Positions 1 through 5,982 of a DNA stretch of 5,982 nt are shown piece after piece; the first letter of the stretch is position 1, and each line of letters begins with the position of its first letter. Source of the stretch: Zoogloeaceae bacterium (GTDB lineage: Bacteria; Pseudomonadota; Gammaproteobacteria; Burkholderiales; Rhodocyclaceae). The position numbers and the translations under genes are program-made. The stretch is from contig JAITDH010000150.1 in NCBI GenBank assembly GCA_031282665.1, positions 1-5,982 of the forward strand. The letters run 5' to 3'. The notes under the pieces were generated by a model that worked only from the letters and a program-made list of their open reading frames with translations, made no database searches and was not told where the DNA came from.

Positions 1-387
1 GCGCAGCCAGCCCTCGATCATGCCCAGGTCGTCGACCGACGGTTTGTTGCGCATCGGTCTTTGCAGCCAGCCCCAATCCACCATCCATTTCGTGCCCTGC
101 GCCCACCACCAGTGCAGAAGCGCCGCGCCAAGCCCGGCCATGCCCAGCCATTTGTGCAGGCGATACATCTTGTCCAGCCCGTCGAGACGCGCTTCCAGCC
201 ATTTCAGGCGCAGCGCGAGGAGGAGCGAGACGCTCATGGCGCCCGCCGCGATGATGCCCGTGTATTGGACGAGGACTCCGCGCAGGCTGAAATAGGTAAA
301 GGGTTGGGGATAGAAGGTGTCCGCCAGCCACCAGGCAAGGGTCAGCAGGGCAAGTAATCCCCAGAGGGCGAATTTGATGGGTTTCAT
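1..387 (-). CDS. Ferric reductase-like transmembrane protein, N-terminal part (cut by window edge)
   Basis: This is the first 129 residues of a membrane protein that continues past base 1. Three hydrophobic segments are visible, at about residues 6-24, 37-60 and 77-97. The third holds His78 (in YRLHKWLG) and His92 (in ALLHWWW). The H-x13-H spacing is what ferric reductase/NADPH oxidase haem-binding helices show, and it is the main reason for the call. In the family, b-type haems in the membrane pass electrons from a C-terminal FAD/NAD(P)H ferredoxin-reductase-like domain to an acceptor such as ferric iron; that domain is not in the window, so the acceptor cannot be named. The ATG at 387 is the only convincing start, and the reading begins with a short n-region followed directly by the first membrane helix. 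No strong Shine-Dalgarno sequence precedes it. The gene is separated from the FecR-domain gene by a terminator, so it is probably its own transcription unit. Confidence 0.82.
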   Translation of the reverse strand, partial: MKPIKFALWGLLALLTLAWWLADTFYPQPFTYFSLRGVLVQYTGIIAAGAMSVSLLLALRLKWLEARLDGLDKMYRLHKWLGMAGLGAALLHWWWAQGTKWMVDWGWLQRPMRNKPSVDDLGMIEGWLR

Positions 388-499
388 GGAGATGTCGCTC
401 GGATGAAGGAAAAGACGGAGCGAGTATAAGAGAAGGACAGGAGGGAACCTGTCATGCAAGTTTTAGGAATCGTAATCGGGCCGTAACACCTCGCCGCAA

Positions 500-546
500 C
501 AAAAAGCAGCGGGCGGTTCATGCAAGATGAACCGCCCGCCTTTTTG
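500..546 (-). terminator. Rho-independent terminator after the FecR-domain gene, possibly bidirectional
   Basis: A perfect 13-bp GC-rich stem (509-521 pairing with 527-539) closes a 5-base loop (522-526). It is flanked by AAAAA at 501-505 and TTTTT at 541-545, so either strand reads a stem followed by a U tract. It lies 34 bases past the stop of the FecR-domain gene at 581, which is the only gene running into it. On the minus strand the U tract follows the stem after two bases. The plus-strand reading has no upstream gene to end, so bidirectional use is only a possibility. Confidence 0.88.
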
Positions 547-580
547 TCATCCATCCGGATATCATCCGGATGCTGCCGGC

Positions 581-1930
581 TTATTTCCAGGAGGTGGCGC
601 CGTTGGCTTTCCAGCCGTTTTCCAACTGCGACTGGAAGAGATAGCCCGCGCTCAATCCCTGCTTGTCCTTGAACAGGGCGCCTCGAACGATCATATTGCT
701 TTCCGGTTGCTTGGCGTCGTTATAGAAGATTCCGTCGGTGGCCACCTGTCCGCTGGCGTACAGGGAATGGGTCTGTCCCAGGGCGTTCAGATCCGCCTTG
801 GTGGAGAACGCGGCCTTGGCGAAATCGAAACTCAGGGAGCCGTTTCTGAGGCTGGCGGGAGCTTCCAGCTTGTTCAACGGATCGGTGACATGCGCCAGAC
901 TGTCCTGCAGGACGAAACTGACGCCGCCGCTGCTGGGGGTCTGTATGGAGCTGTCCTTGTCGCGCAGCAGGATGTAGCTGCCCAGGGATATCTGCACATA
1001 TTTTCCCTCCGGCGGAACCTCCACGGTGGCGGGCAGTTGTTCGGAAATCGTCTGCCAGCGTCCCCAGATGATCGGAGAATGTTCCGGTTTCATGGGGTCC
1101 GGGGTGGTCGAGTTTTCCGGTTTTTGCAGGGCAATGATCTCCGCGTTGCTGGATTCGGAGGATTCGGCCTTGCCGCCATCCTCGGCGGGGGCGGCGTTGC
1201 CGTCCCCGGCGGGAGAGGTGGAAGGAGTGGTGGTGCCAGGCTCATCGCTCCGGCGCGGCGCGACCAGATCGGGCGACAGGGCGTCGCCCTTGAGAATCCG
1301 GGGCATGGTATAGCCTTTTTGCACCTGCAAGACGCTGGAAGTGCCGGCGAAAAGTTCCCGCCCTCCTTCGCAAGGCCCGGCGCCATGCGGAGAACAACGG
1401 GCATCGAAACCGGAGACGATCACGCCGCCGGAAATCACGGCGACGCGCGTTTCCCGTTCGTCGGCATAGACGCTGAAATCCGTGCCGCGCACTCCGATGG
1501 CGGCGACCGGCGTATTGAAGCGGAAATTCTCGCGCGCCTTGCCGACGGCCTCGCCGGAAATATTGCGCGCCACGCCTTTGTGCAGGGTGAATTTGAAACG
1601 GCTCTGCCCTGGATTGGCCTTGTCTATCTGATAGGCTTCGATGGTGGCCGTGCTGCCGGGACGCAGGATCAGGAAACCGTTGTCCACCGTCTTCAGGTAC
1701 AGATAGCCGTCCGCCCCGGTGGACAGTTCGGCGCCGACGGATACGCCTTCCCCTTCCTTGACGAGCTTGCCCGCCATCCGGGTTTCACCGACCGCCAGCA
1801 CGATCTTGCCGGCTTCTTCGGCGTGCGCCGCCGTCAGCCCGCAGGCCAGGAAAAAAGCAAGGACGGGAGCAAACCAAGCGCGTCCCGAGGCTCCTGTTTC
1901 CCTTTGCGGATGAAAATTATGTCGTATCAT
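581..1930 (-). CDS. Exported FecR-domain protein with C-terminal beta-rich domain
   Basis: The 449-residue product has an export signal at about 1-37. It could be cut by signal peptidase I after AHA (37), or be lipidated at Cys30 through a weak lipobox (FLAC). A FecR domain spans about 64-172 and includes the family hallmark TPVAAIGVRGTDFSVYA (140-156). A Cys179/Cys187 pair (CSPHGAGPC) lies just after it and could form a disulfide. A Ser/Thr/Pro/Gly/Glu-rich linker (about 225-265) leads to a C-terminal domain that opens with WGRW (289-292). That domain contains alternating short strands, including LSFDFAKAAFST, GQVATDGIF and RGALFKDKQGLSAGYLF. Classical FecR relays iron signals to an ECF sigma factor; here there is no cytoplasmic anti-sigma region, no internal membrane helix and no sigma gene nearby, so that role is unlikely. 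Function is unknown; an envelope or cell-surface protein is inferred. The start at 1930 is supported by GGAG eight bases upstream (minus strand). A Slam-like barrel gene is divergent from it. Confidence 0.88.
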   Translation of the reverse strand: MIRHNFHPQRETGASGRAWFAPVLAFFLACGLTAAHAEEAGKIVLAVGETRMAGKLVKEGEGVSVGAELSTGADGYLYLKTVDNGFLILRPGSTATIEAYQIDKANPGQSRFKFTLHKGVARNISGEAVGKARENFRFNTPVAAIGVRGTDFSVYADERETRVAVISGGVIVSGFDARCSPHGAGPCEGGRELFAGTSSVLQVQKGYTMPRILKGDALSPDLVAPRRSDEPGTTTPSTSPAGDGNAAPAEDGGKAESSESSNAEIIALQKPENSTTPDPMKPEHSPIIWGRWQTISEQLPATVEVPPEGKYVQISLGSYILLRDKDSSIQTPSSGGVSFVLQDSLAHVTDPLNKLEAPASLRNGSLSFDFAKAAFSTKADLNALGQTHSLYASGQVATDGIFYNDAKQPESNMIVRGALFKDKQGLSAGYLFQSQLENGWKANGATSWK

Positions 1931-1938
1931 TATCCGTT

Positions 1939-1942
1939 CTCC
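1939..1942 (-). promoter_or_regulatory. Ribosome binding site of the FecR-domain gene
   Basis: Read on the minus strand this is GGAG, with eight bases between it and the ATG at 1930. It fixes the start of the FecR-domain gene, which has no other ATG near its signal peptide. Confidence 0.6.
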
Positions 1943-1971
1943 ACGAACACCGTATCGCCACGTAATTCTTT

Positions 1972-1977
1972 ATTATA
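1972..1977 (-). promoter_or_regulatory. Candidate -10 box (TATAAT) for the FecR-domain gene
   Basis: The minus strand reads a consensus TATAAT in an AT-rich patch of an otherwise GC-rich window, 41 bases before the ATG at 1930. No good TTGACA-like -35 is found 16-18 bases upstream, and there is no extended -10 TG. If it is real, an activator or relaxed -35 recognition would be needed. The same AT-rich patch could also hold the promoter of the divergent barrel gene, but no convincing plus-strand hexamer pair was seen. Confidence 0.4.
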
Positions 1978-2055
1978 GAATTCACAGGCTTTTTGCGAGA
2001 GAAATTTACGGACCTTTCCCGGAAGCTTCAGTAACCGTTGTTTTTTTGCCTCATC

Positions 2056-2059
2056 AGGA
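2056..2059 (+). promoter_or_regulatory. Ribosome binding site deciding a TTG start
   Basis: AGGA lies seven bases before the TTG at 2067. The other in-frame TTG, at 2046, has no purine-rich site at usable spacing. This favours 2067 as the start of the Slam-like gene. Confidence 0.55.
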
Positions 2060-2066
2060 CAGGATT

Positions 2067-3281
2067 TTGCGTCGTTTCATCCCTTTTTTCTTGTTTTTTT
2101 ATTGCATACTCATTCCGGCTGTGGCAGCGGATGATGGCGCTTACCAAAGCGCGTTGCGTCTTCTGAGCGAAGGCCGCATCGAGGAGGCGCGGGCGGCGTT
2201 CCGGACGGTGGTCGCCCATCAGCCGGAACACGCGGGCGCATGGCTGGATCTGGCCATCCTGCAATGCGGCATGGGGATGGCGGAAGAAGCGGAAACCCTG
2301 TTCGGACAGATACAGGAACGCTTCAATCCGCCGCCCGCCATCCAGGAATTGATCCAGCAATTGCGCTCGCGGGGCTGCCAGCGCCAGGAATACCAAGGCA
2401 CCTTCCGTTTCCGCTTCAAACTGGGCCGGGGGCATGACAGCAATGCCAACCAGGGCGCGGCCAATCCTTATTTTTCCCTCGGCGCCGGGATTCCTCCCCT
2501 GGAACTGGCGCCGGAATTTCGCGCCAGGGGCGACGCTTTCTCCCAAGTGACCCTGGATACCTCCTACATCTTTCCCGGCTATGCCACCCTGTTCCACGCC
2601 CAGATCCAGGCCCGGCGGCATGACCGGCTTTCCGACTACGACCTGGCCACCCTCATCGTCGGCGTGGAACAGCCTTTCAAGCTGGGCGACTGGGATAGCC
2701 GCTGGGGGGCGAACCTGGGCGCCACCTTGCTGGGCAACGAGCGTTACCAGGAACAATTGGGCGCCTATGTGCAATTGTTGCCGCCCTGGCCCGTCCTGCC
2801 CGCCGGATGGCAGTTCAGTCTCATGGGCGACTGGACCAAGGTGCGCTACCCGACCCTGCAAAATTTCGACGCCGACATCCTGAAAGCCCAGGCGGTGCTC
2901 GGTTTCCGGGGAGAGAACCTGCAATTCCTGGGCAATCTCGGCCTCACCAGGGATCTGGCCGACGGGGCACGTCCCGGCGGCGACAAATATGGTTGGACAG
3001 TCGGCCTGGCCTTGCGGCGGCGGCTGCTTTCCAACCTCGCCGGAGAACTGTCCTGGGTTCGCCAGGACTGGCGGGGAGAGAAGGATTATTCGCCCGGCCT
3101 GATCAATGTCCGGCGCGAACAGAAGACCAGTCTCTGGCGGGCGGCCACCGTGCTGTCCCTGGATCCCCGGCAAGACCTGGTGCTGGAATACAAATACCTG
3201 GACAACTGGGAGAACATTTCCCTGTTCCGCTATCAGAGCCGCCAGATCATGCTGAACTGGCAATACAGCTTCGATGATTGA
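2067..3281 (+). CDS. TPR and outer-membrane beta-barrel protein, Slam/DUF560-like
   Basis: The 404-residue product reads as an outer-membrane barrel protein with a periplasmic TPR head. The TTG at 2067 is chosen because an AGGA lies at good spacing and because the protein then begins with a compact signal peptide (MRRF, a hydrophobic run, PAVA, cleavage near 20). The in-frame TTG at 2046 would add seven charged or polar residues. Two TPR-like helix pairs cover about 24-91 (SEGRIEEARAAFRTVV, then AWLDLAILQ and MAEEAETLFGQI). From about 110 to the end the sequence is a series of alternating amphipathic strands rich in Trp and Tyr, with GRGHDSNAN (121-128 region) near the first strands and LNWQYSF at the C-terminus. 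This arrangement fits surface lipoprotein assembly modulators (TPR head plus barrel) that move proteins across the outer membrane. It is shorter than the roughly 480-500 residues of Neisseria Slam. Generic DUF560-type barrel function remains possible. It is divergent from the FecR-domain gene. Confidence 0.78.
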   Translation: MRRFIPFFLFFYCILIPAVAADDGAYQSALRLLSEGRIEEARAAFRTVVAHQPEHAGAWLDLAILQCGMGMAEEAETLFGQIQERFNPPPAIQELIQQLRSRGCQRQEYQGTFRFRFKLGRGHDSNANQGAANPYFSLGAGIPPLELAPEFRARGDAFSQVTLDTSYIFPGYATLFHAQIQARRHDRLSDYDLATLIVGVEQPFKLGDWDSRWGANLGATLLGNERYQEQLGAYVQLLPPWPVLPAGWQFSLMGDWTKVRYPTLQNFDADILKAQAVLGFRGENLQFLGNLGLTRDLADGARPGGDKYGWTVGLALRRRLLSNLAGELSWVRQDWRGEKDYSPGLINVRREQKTSLWRAATVLSLDPRQDLVLEYKYLDNWENISLFRYQSRQIMLNWQYSFDD

Positions 3282-3315
3282 CTGGCAAGAGACAGAGAAC
3301 AGAAAACCCCTGCCT

Positions 3316-3351
3316 CGTCATTGCGAGCCGCGTAGCGGTGTGGCAATCCAG
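3316..3351. repeat. Dispersed-type palindromic repeat in a convergent intergenic gap
   Basis: The segment starts CGTCATTGCGAG and ends GGCAATCCAG. It folds as two nested stems: ATTGC (3320-3324) with GCAAT (3343-3347), and CCGC (3328-3331) with GCGG (3335-3338) around a GTA loop. This ATTGCGAG...GCAATCC pattern is known as a multi-copy intergenic palindrome in many bacterial genomes; only one copy is in this window. It sits between two convergent stop codons (3281 and 3381) and is the only strong hairpin there, so it may also help end transcription, although no proper T tract follows on either strand. A further 8-bp inverted match joins 3324-3331 with 3361-3368. Confidence 0.65.
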
Positions 3352-3380
3352 AGTCAGCAGGCGGCTCGTAGCGCCGGTAA

Positions 3381-4685
3381 CTATTTGGGAATGGAAGATT
3401 TGATGCGCCGCCCATGCGTCGGTTGCGTGGGGCGGGCGAGGGCGGGGTAGAGGCGGGCGAAAATGTTTTCCTGGGCAAGGGAGAGGGTGACGGGGGTTTG
3501 CAGGACGACCCAGATGACGCCTTCTTCGCAGGGTGGACGGGTCATGGAACCCATGAAGGTGTGATAGCCGCGTTTATCCGGGAGAAGCTGCGCAAGGCTG
3601 ATGTCGACATTGGGCGCGACCTCGCGGTTCCTTTCCAGCGGCAGGTAATTCCACAGGGTCTGGATGACGGGATTGGACTCGCCCCGCTCGAGCAGCAGGG
3701 CGACATTGAGACGCTCGCCGTCGGGGGCGCGATGTTCGAAATGAATGCCCATGACAAAACCCTGGCCGTCGATCGTTTCTTCCGCCGGATATTGGAAAGT
3801 CATGCGCTCCAGCTGGTATGCCTTGCCCATCAGGCTGACCTGGGCGCCGCTTGTCCTGACTTCGATGCCGCGCCCGGTGTCGATGATGGAGAACCGACCG
3901 GGCCGGTAGTCGAAGCGCACGGGTTCGAGATCCACTTCGATCCCGTCGCGGATGTCGATCGGCGACTGCCGCCGCCCTTCCTTGCACAGTAGGTTTTCCG
4001 CCGCGACTTTCGCCCAGTGTTCCGGCCCGCCGGGGCCGCTGTAGCTCCAGGTGAGGGGAGTTTTCGGCGCGCGTTCGGGGACTTGTCCGGCGGCGTGGGA
4101 ACTGCCCTGCCCGCCCTGGCGGGGATTGACCACGGTTGCCGTCTTGCCGACGTTGGCGGGCTTGCCGACGGCGGCGCGGAGACTGTCCAACTGTTTCCTG
4201 AGCAGCGCCTCGTTGGACTGGCGCAGCGCGTCGGCCGCCACCTGTGCCTGTGCCCTGCCGCCCATGGGGCGGCAGATCTCGCGCATGACCTTTTCTTCCA
4301 GGGTGTTGCTGCGCACCGGCACGGGCTGCGCTTCCGCCAGGTTTTCCTCGCGCAGCACGGTTTCGTCGCGGGCCAGGAAACTGCGTTTCAAGGTGACGGA
4401 ATTGCGGGCGGAACAGTCATAGCGGTTTTGCGTCTGGATGTATTTGTAAGGATTTTCGCTGCGGATATCGACGATTTCCTTGTCCAGCACCAGGCGGCTG
4501 GTCACCAGCACCTTGCCGTCGGCCAAGCGCTGGACGCTGGCGTTATCCACCTCGATCGAACGGCCATTGTCGCTGGCGATGATGCGCCAGACGAAGGGAA
4601 GCGGGGCGGGGGATTCATCGGCGGCCTGCGCGCAGGATCCCGCAAGGCAGAAAAATGCGGCAAGAATGTAGGCTGGACGAATCAT
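3381..4685 (-). CDS. Exported Adhesin_E-like / alpha-carbonic anhydrase-like fusion, probably non-catalytic
   Basis: The 434-residue product has a signal peptide: AQA cleavage near 21, or a possible lipidation site at Cys18 (LAGSC). Residues about 31-139 resemble the surface-adhesin E fold (FVWRIIA, then SIEVDNASVQR, then YDCSARNSV and a closing REIC). An Ala/Gln/Arg-rich helix and a Gly-rich linker (about 142-210) follow. Residues about 211-415 are an alpha-carbonic anhydrase fold: WSYSGPGGPEHW, RQSPIDI (239-245), LLQTLWNYLPL-type core (IQTLWNYLPL, 341-350) and GSMTRPPCEEGVIW (379-392). Cys234 and Cys386 match the disulfide of bacterial periplasmic enzymes. Where active enzymes have QFHFH and SEH, this protein has RMTFQ (294-298) and AEE, so the first two zinc-binding His are Thr296 and Gln298. 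Only His315 (IHFEH) remains, and the usual Glu two residues before it is Gly313. Carbon dioxide hydration is therefore unlikely; a binding or structural role is inferred. The gene begins 30 bases after proB ends, without a clear Shine-Dalgarno sequence. Confidence 0.85.
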   Translation of the reverse strand: MIRPAYILAAFFCLAGSCAQAADESPAPLPFVWRIIASDNGRSIEVDNASVQRLADGKVLVTSRLVLDKEIVDIRSENPYKYIQTQNRYDCSARNSVTLKRSFLARDETVLREENLAEAQPVPVRSNTLEEKVMREICRPMGGRAQAQVAADALRQSNEALLRKQLDSLRAAVGKPANVGKTATVVNPRQGGQGSSHAAGQVPERAPKTPLTWSYSGPGGPEHWAKVAAENLLCKEGRRQSPIDIRDGIEVDLEPVRFDYRPGRFSIIDTGRGIEVRTSGAQVSLMGKAYQLERMTFQYPAEETIDGQGFVMGIHFEHRAPDGERLNVALLLERGESNPVIQTLWNYLPLERNREVAPNVDISLAQLLPDKRGYHTFMGSMTRPPCEEGVIWVVLQTPVTLSLAQENIFARLYPALARPTQPTHGRRIKSSIPK

Positions 4686-4715
4686 GACGGCAGGAAAGTC
4701 GGCGCGGATGATGGT

Positions 4716-5834
4716 TCAGTCTAGCAGAATCAGGTTGTCCCGGTGAATCATTTCCGGCTCCGCGATATAGCCGATCCGCGTTTCGATCTCCTTCGAGGGA
4801 TGGCTGGCGATGCGGCGGGCTTCGAAAGCGCCGTAATTGACGAGTCCACGCGCGATTTCCCGCCCGTCGGGCGCGATGCAGCCGACGGCCGCGCCGCGCT
4901 CGAATTCGCCGATGACGGAAAGCACGCCGACGGGGAGCAGGCTTTTCCCCACCCGCAGCGCCTCGCAGGCACCCGTATCCAGATAAAGCTGCCCGGCGGT
5001 TTGCAGATGATCGGCAAGCCATTGCTTCTTGGCGGTGAGCGGCGCCATGCGGGAAACGAGCAGGGTTCCAATGGCTTCGCCCGCCGCCAGGCGCAGGATG
5101 ACTTCCGCTTCGCGGCCGCTGGCGATCACCGTCGCCGCGCCGCTTTTCGCCGCCCGCTTCGCGGCCAGCACCTTGGTAATCATGCCGCCCGTGCCGATCA
5201 CGCTGCCCGCGCCGCCCGCCATCTGCTCCAGTTCCGGGTCGCCCGCCGTCGCCTCGCGGATCAGGGTCGCGTCCTGGCTCTTGCGCGGATCGGCGGTGTA
5301 GAGGCCGGGCTGGTCGGTGAGAATAACGAGCGCGTCGGCTTCCACGGCGTTGGCGACCAGCGCGCCGAGGGTATCGTTGTCGCCGAACTTGATTTCGTCG
5401 GTCACCACCGTGTCGTTTTCGTTGATGATGGGCACCACGCCCAGTTCCAGCAGGGTGTTGAGGGTGGAGCGGGCGTTCAGGTAGCGCTTCCTGTCCGAGA
5501 GATCGTCATGGGTGAGCAGGATCTGCGCCGTGTGCAGGCCATGTTGACGGAAGACCTCCTGGTAGATCTGGGCCAATCCCATCTGGCCGATGGCGGCGCA
5601 GGCCTGCAATTCCTGGATCTTGCGCGGCCGCTTTTCCCAGCCCAGGCGCTGCATTCCGCAGGCAATCGCGCCGGAAGAAACGATGAGCGCCTGCCGGTCC
5701 TGCCGCCGGAGTTCGGCAATCTGCCGCGCCCAATCGCCAATGGCCTCCGCAGCCACGCCGACGCCATTATTGGTAATCAGGGCGGAGCCGATCTTGATGA
5801 CCAGGCGGCGGGCGGTTTGCAGGAGCGTCGACAT
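4716..5834 (-). CDS. proB: Glutamate 5-kinase
   Basis: ProB phosphorylates L-glutamate with ATP to give gamma-glutamyl phosphate, the committed first step of proline synthesis, and passes it to ProA in the cytoplasm. The 372 residues match the usual length of about 367. The amino-acid kinase domain (about 8-262) has KIGSALIT with Lys14, VSSGAIACG (52-60), NENDTVV (138-144), [11 protein letters not shown] (150-160), [13 protein letters not shown] (171-183) and GTGGMITK (214-221). A PUA domain follows from about 278 to the end ([16 protein letters not shown], then [10 protein letters not shown]). Every expected catalytic motif is intact. In the family, proline inhibits the enzyme through the kinase domain. 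The ATG at 5834 places the first strand at the same position as in Escherichia coli ProB; no good Shine-Dalgarno sequence is seen. The preceding gene ends 17 bases upstream on the same strand, so co-transcription is likely. No proA gene lies in the window. Confidence 0.98.
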   Translation of the reverse strand: MSTLLQTARRLVIKIGSALITNNGVGVAAEAIGDWARQIAELRRQDRQALIVSSGAIACGMQRLGWEKRPRKIQELQACAAIGQMGLAQIYQEVFRQHGLHTAQILLTHDDLSDRKRYLNARSTLNTLLELGVVPIINENDTVVTDEIKFGDNDTLGALVANAVEADALVILTDQPGLYTADPRKSQDATLIREATAGDPELEQMAGGAGSVIGTGGMITKVLAAKRAAKSGAATVIASGREAEVILRLAAGEAIGTLLVSRMAPLTAKKQWLADHLQTAGQLYLDTGACEALRVGKSLLPVGVLSVIGEFERGAAVGCIAPDGREIARGLVNYGAFEARRIASHPSKEIETRIGYIAEPEMIHRDNLILLD

Positions 5835-5851
5835 GCGCGAAGTCTACAACA

Positions 5852-5982
5852 TCAGCGCTGGCCAGGCAGCAGCCAGTCTTCCAGAAAGCGCCGCTGATCG
5901 TCCGTAAGCGCGGCCAGGCAGCCGTAATAGGCTTTAACTGCATAAATGCCTTGCGCCTCTTCTCCTTCCGGCACATGCGCGA
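5852..5982 (-). CDS. C-terminal end of an unidentified protein upstream of proB
   Basis: An open frame enters from the right edge and ends at a TGA at 5852-5854, giving 42 complete codons: it contains EGEEAQGIYAVKAYYG and then a charged helix, LTDDQRRFLEDWLLPGQR, at the very C-terminus. It is preferred over the overlapping frame on the same strand because it ends 17 bases before proB without invading it, and its composition (Leu, Ala, Glu, Asp, aromatic residues) is that of an ordinary soluble protein. The overlapping frame is Arg/Pro/Cys-rich and runs into proB. The family is not recognised. It does not resemble the C-terminus of ObgE, the gene often found before proB in proteobacteria. Confidence 0.6.
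   Translation of the reverse strand, partial: AHVPEGEEAQGIYAVKAYYGCLAALTDDQRRFLEDWLLPGQR

Noticed and set aside
20..357. Two overlapping plus-strand frames of 91 and 98 codons
   Set aside because: They lie opposite a minus-strand frame with three membrane helices and haem-binding histidines, and they encode nothing recognisable.
423..428. Minus-strand TATACT as a -10 for the ferric reductase-like gene
   Set aside because: The spacing to any TTGACA-like hexamer is wrong (the closest, TTGCAT, is 25 bases away), so it is not supported as a promoter.
581..1930. FecR-domain protein as an anti-sigma signal transducer for iron uptake
   Set aside because: It has an export signal, no cytoplasmic sigma-binding N-terminus, no internal membrane helix and no ECF sigma or TonB receptor gene beside it.
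527..1978. A 483-codon plus-strand open frame antisense to the FecR-domain gene
   Set aside because: It mirrors codon bias in GC-rich DNA. It begins inside the terminator hairpin, has Gly/Arg-rich low-information content, and no recognisable domain, while the minus-strand frame has a signal peptide and the FecR hallmark.
2028..3263. A 411-codon minus-strand open frame antisense to the Slam-like gene
   Set aside because: It has no signal peptide, domain or start context. The plus-strand frame encodes a signal peptide, TPR and barrel strands, so this is a shadow despite its length.
4743..5897. A 384-codon plus-strand open frame antisense to proB
   Set aside because: The minus strand is an intact proB with every family motif; the plus frame is Arg/Gly/His-rich with no domain.
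5767..5976. A 69-codon minus-strand frame overlapping the start of proB
   Set aside because: It runs about 65 bases into proB and has Arg/Pro/Cys-rich composition. The alternative frame ending at 5852 fits an ordinary upstream gene.

Overview
The window looks like a piece of a GC-rich proteobacterial chromosome, most likely beta- or gammaproteobacterial. This is judged from the gene families (FecR-domain secreted protein, DUF560/Slam-like barrel, Adhesin_E-carbonic anhydrase fusion, haem-binding ferric reductase-like membrane protein, glutamate 5-kinase). No rRNA, tRNA, CRISPR array, transposase or phage gene was seen.

Layout from left to right. (1) Bases 1-387, minus strand: the N-terminal 129 residues of a ferric reductase-like membrane protein that runs off the left edge. 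(2) Bases 500-546: a perfect 13-bp stem flanked by A and T tracts, the terminator of the next gene. (3) Bases 581-1930, minus: a 449-residue exported FecR-domain protein with a low-complexity linker and a C-terminal beta-rich domain. (4) Bases 1931-2066: a divergent intergenic region with a consensus -10 for the FecR gene. (5) Bases 2067-3281, plus: a TPR plus outer-membrane beta-barrel protein of the Slam/DUF560 type, which probably starts at a TTG. (6) Bases 3282-3380: a convergent gap carrying a dispersed-type palindromic repeat. (7) Bases 3381-4685, minus: an exported fusion of an Adhesin_E-like domain with an alpha-carbonic anhydrase fold that appears to have lost two of the three zinc ligands. 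(8) Bases 4716-5834, minus: proB, glutamate 5-kinase. (9) Bases 5852-5982, minus: the last 42 codons of an unidentified gene just upstream of proB.

How the genes may work together. The unidentified gene, proB and the carbonic anhydrase-like gene are co-directional with gaps of 17 and 30 bases, so they may be co-transcribed, although only proB has a clear metabolic role (first step of proline synthesis). The FecR-domain gene and the Slam-like gene are divergent neighbours. The C-terminal domain of the FecR protein has the look of the small beta-barrels that Slam proteins export. This suggests, by inference only, that the pair is a cargo and its outer-membrane translocator. The rest of the window is ordinary.
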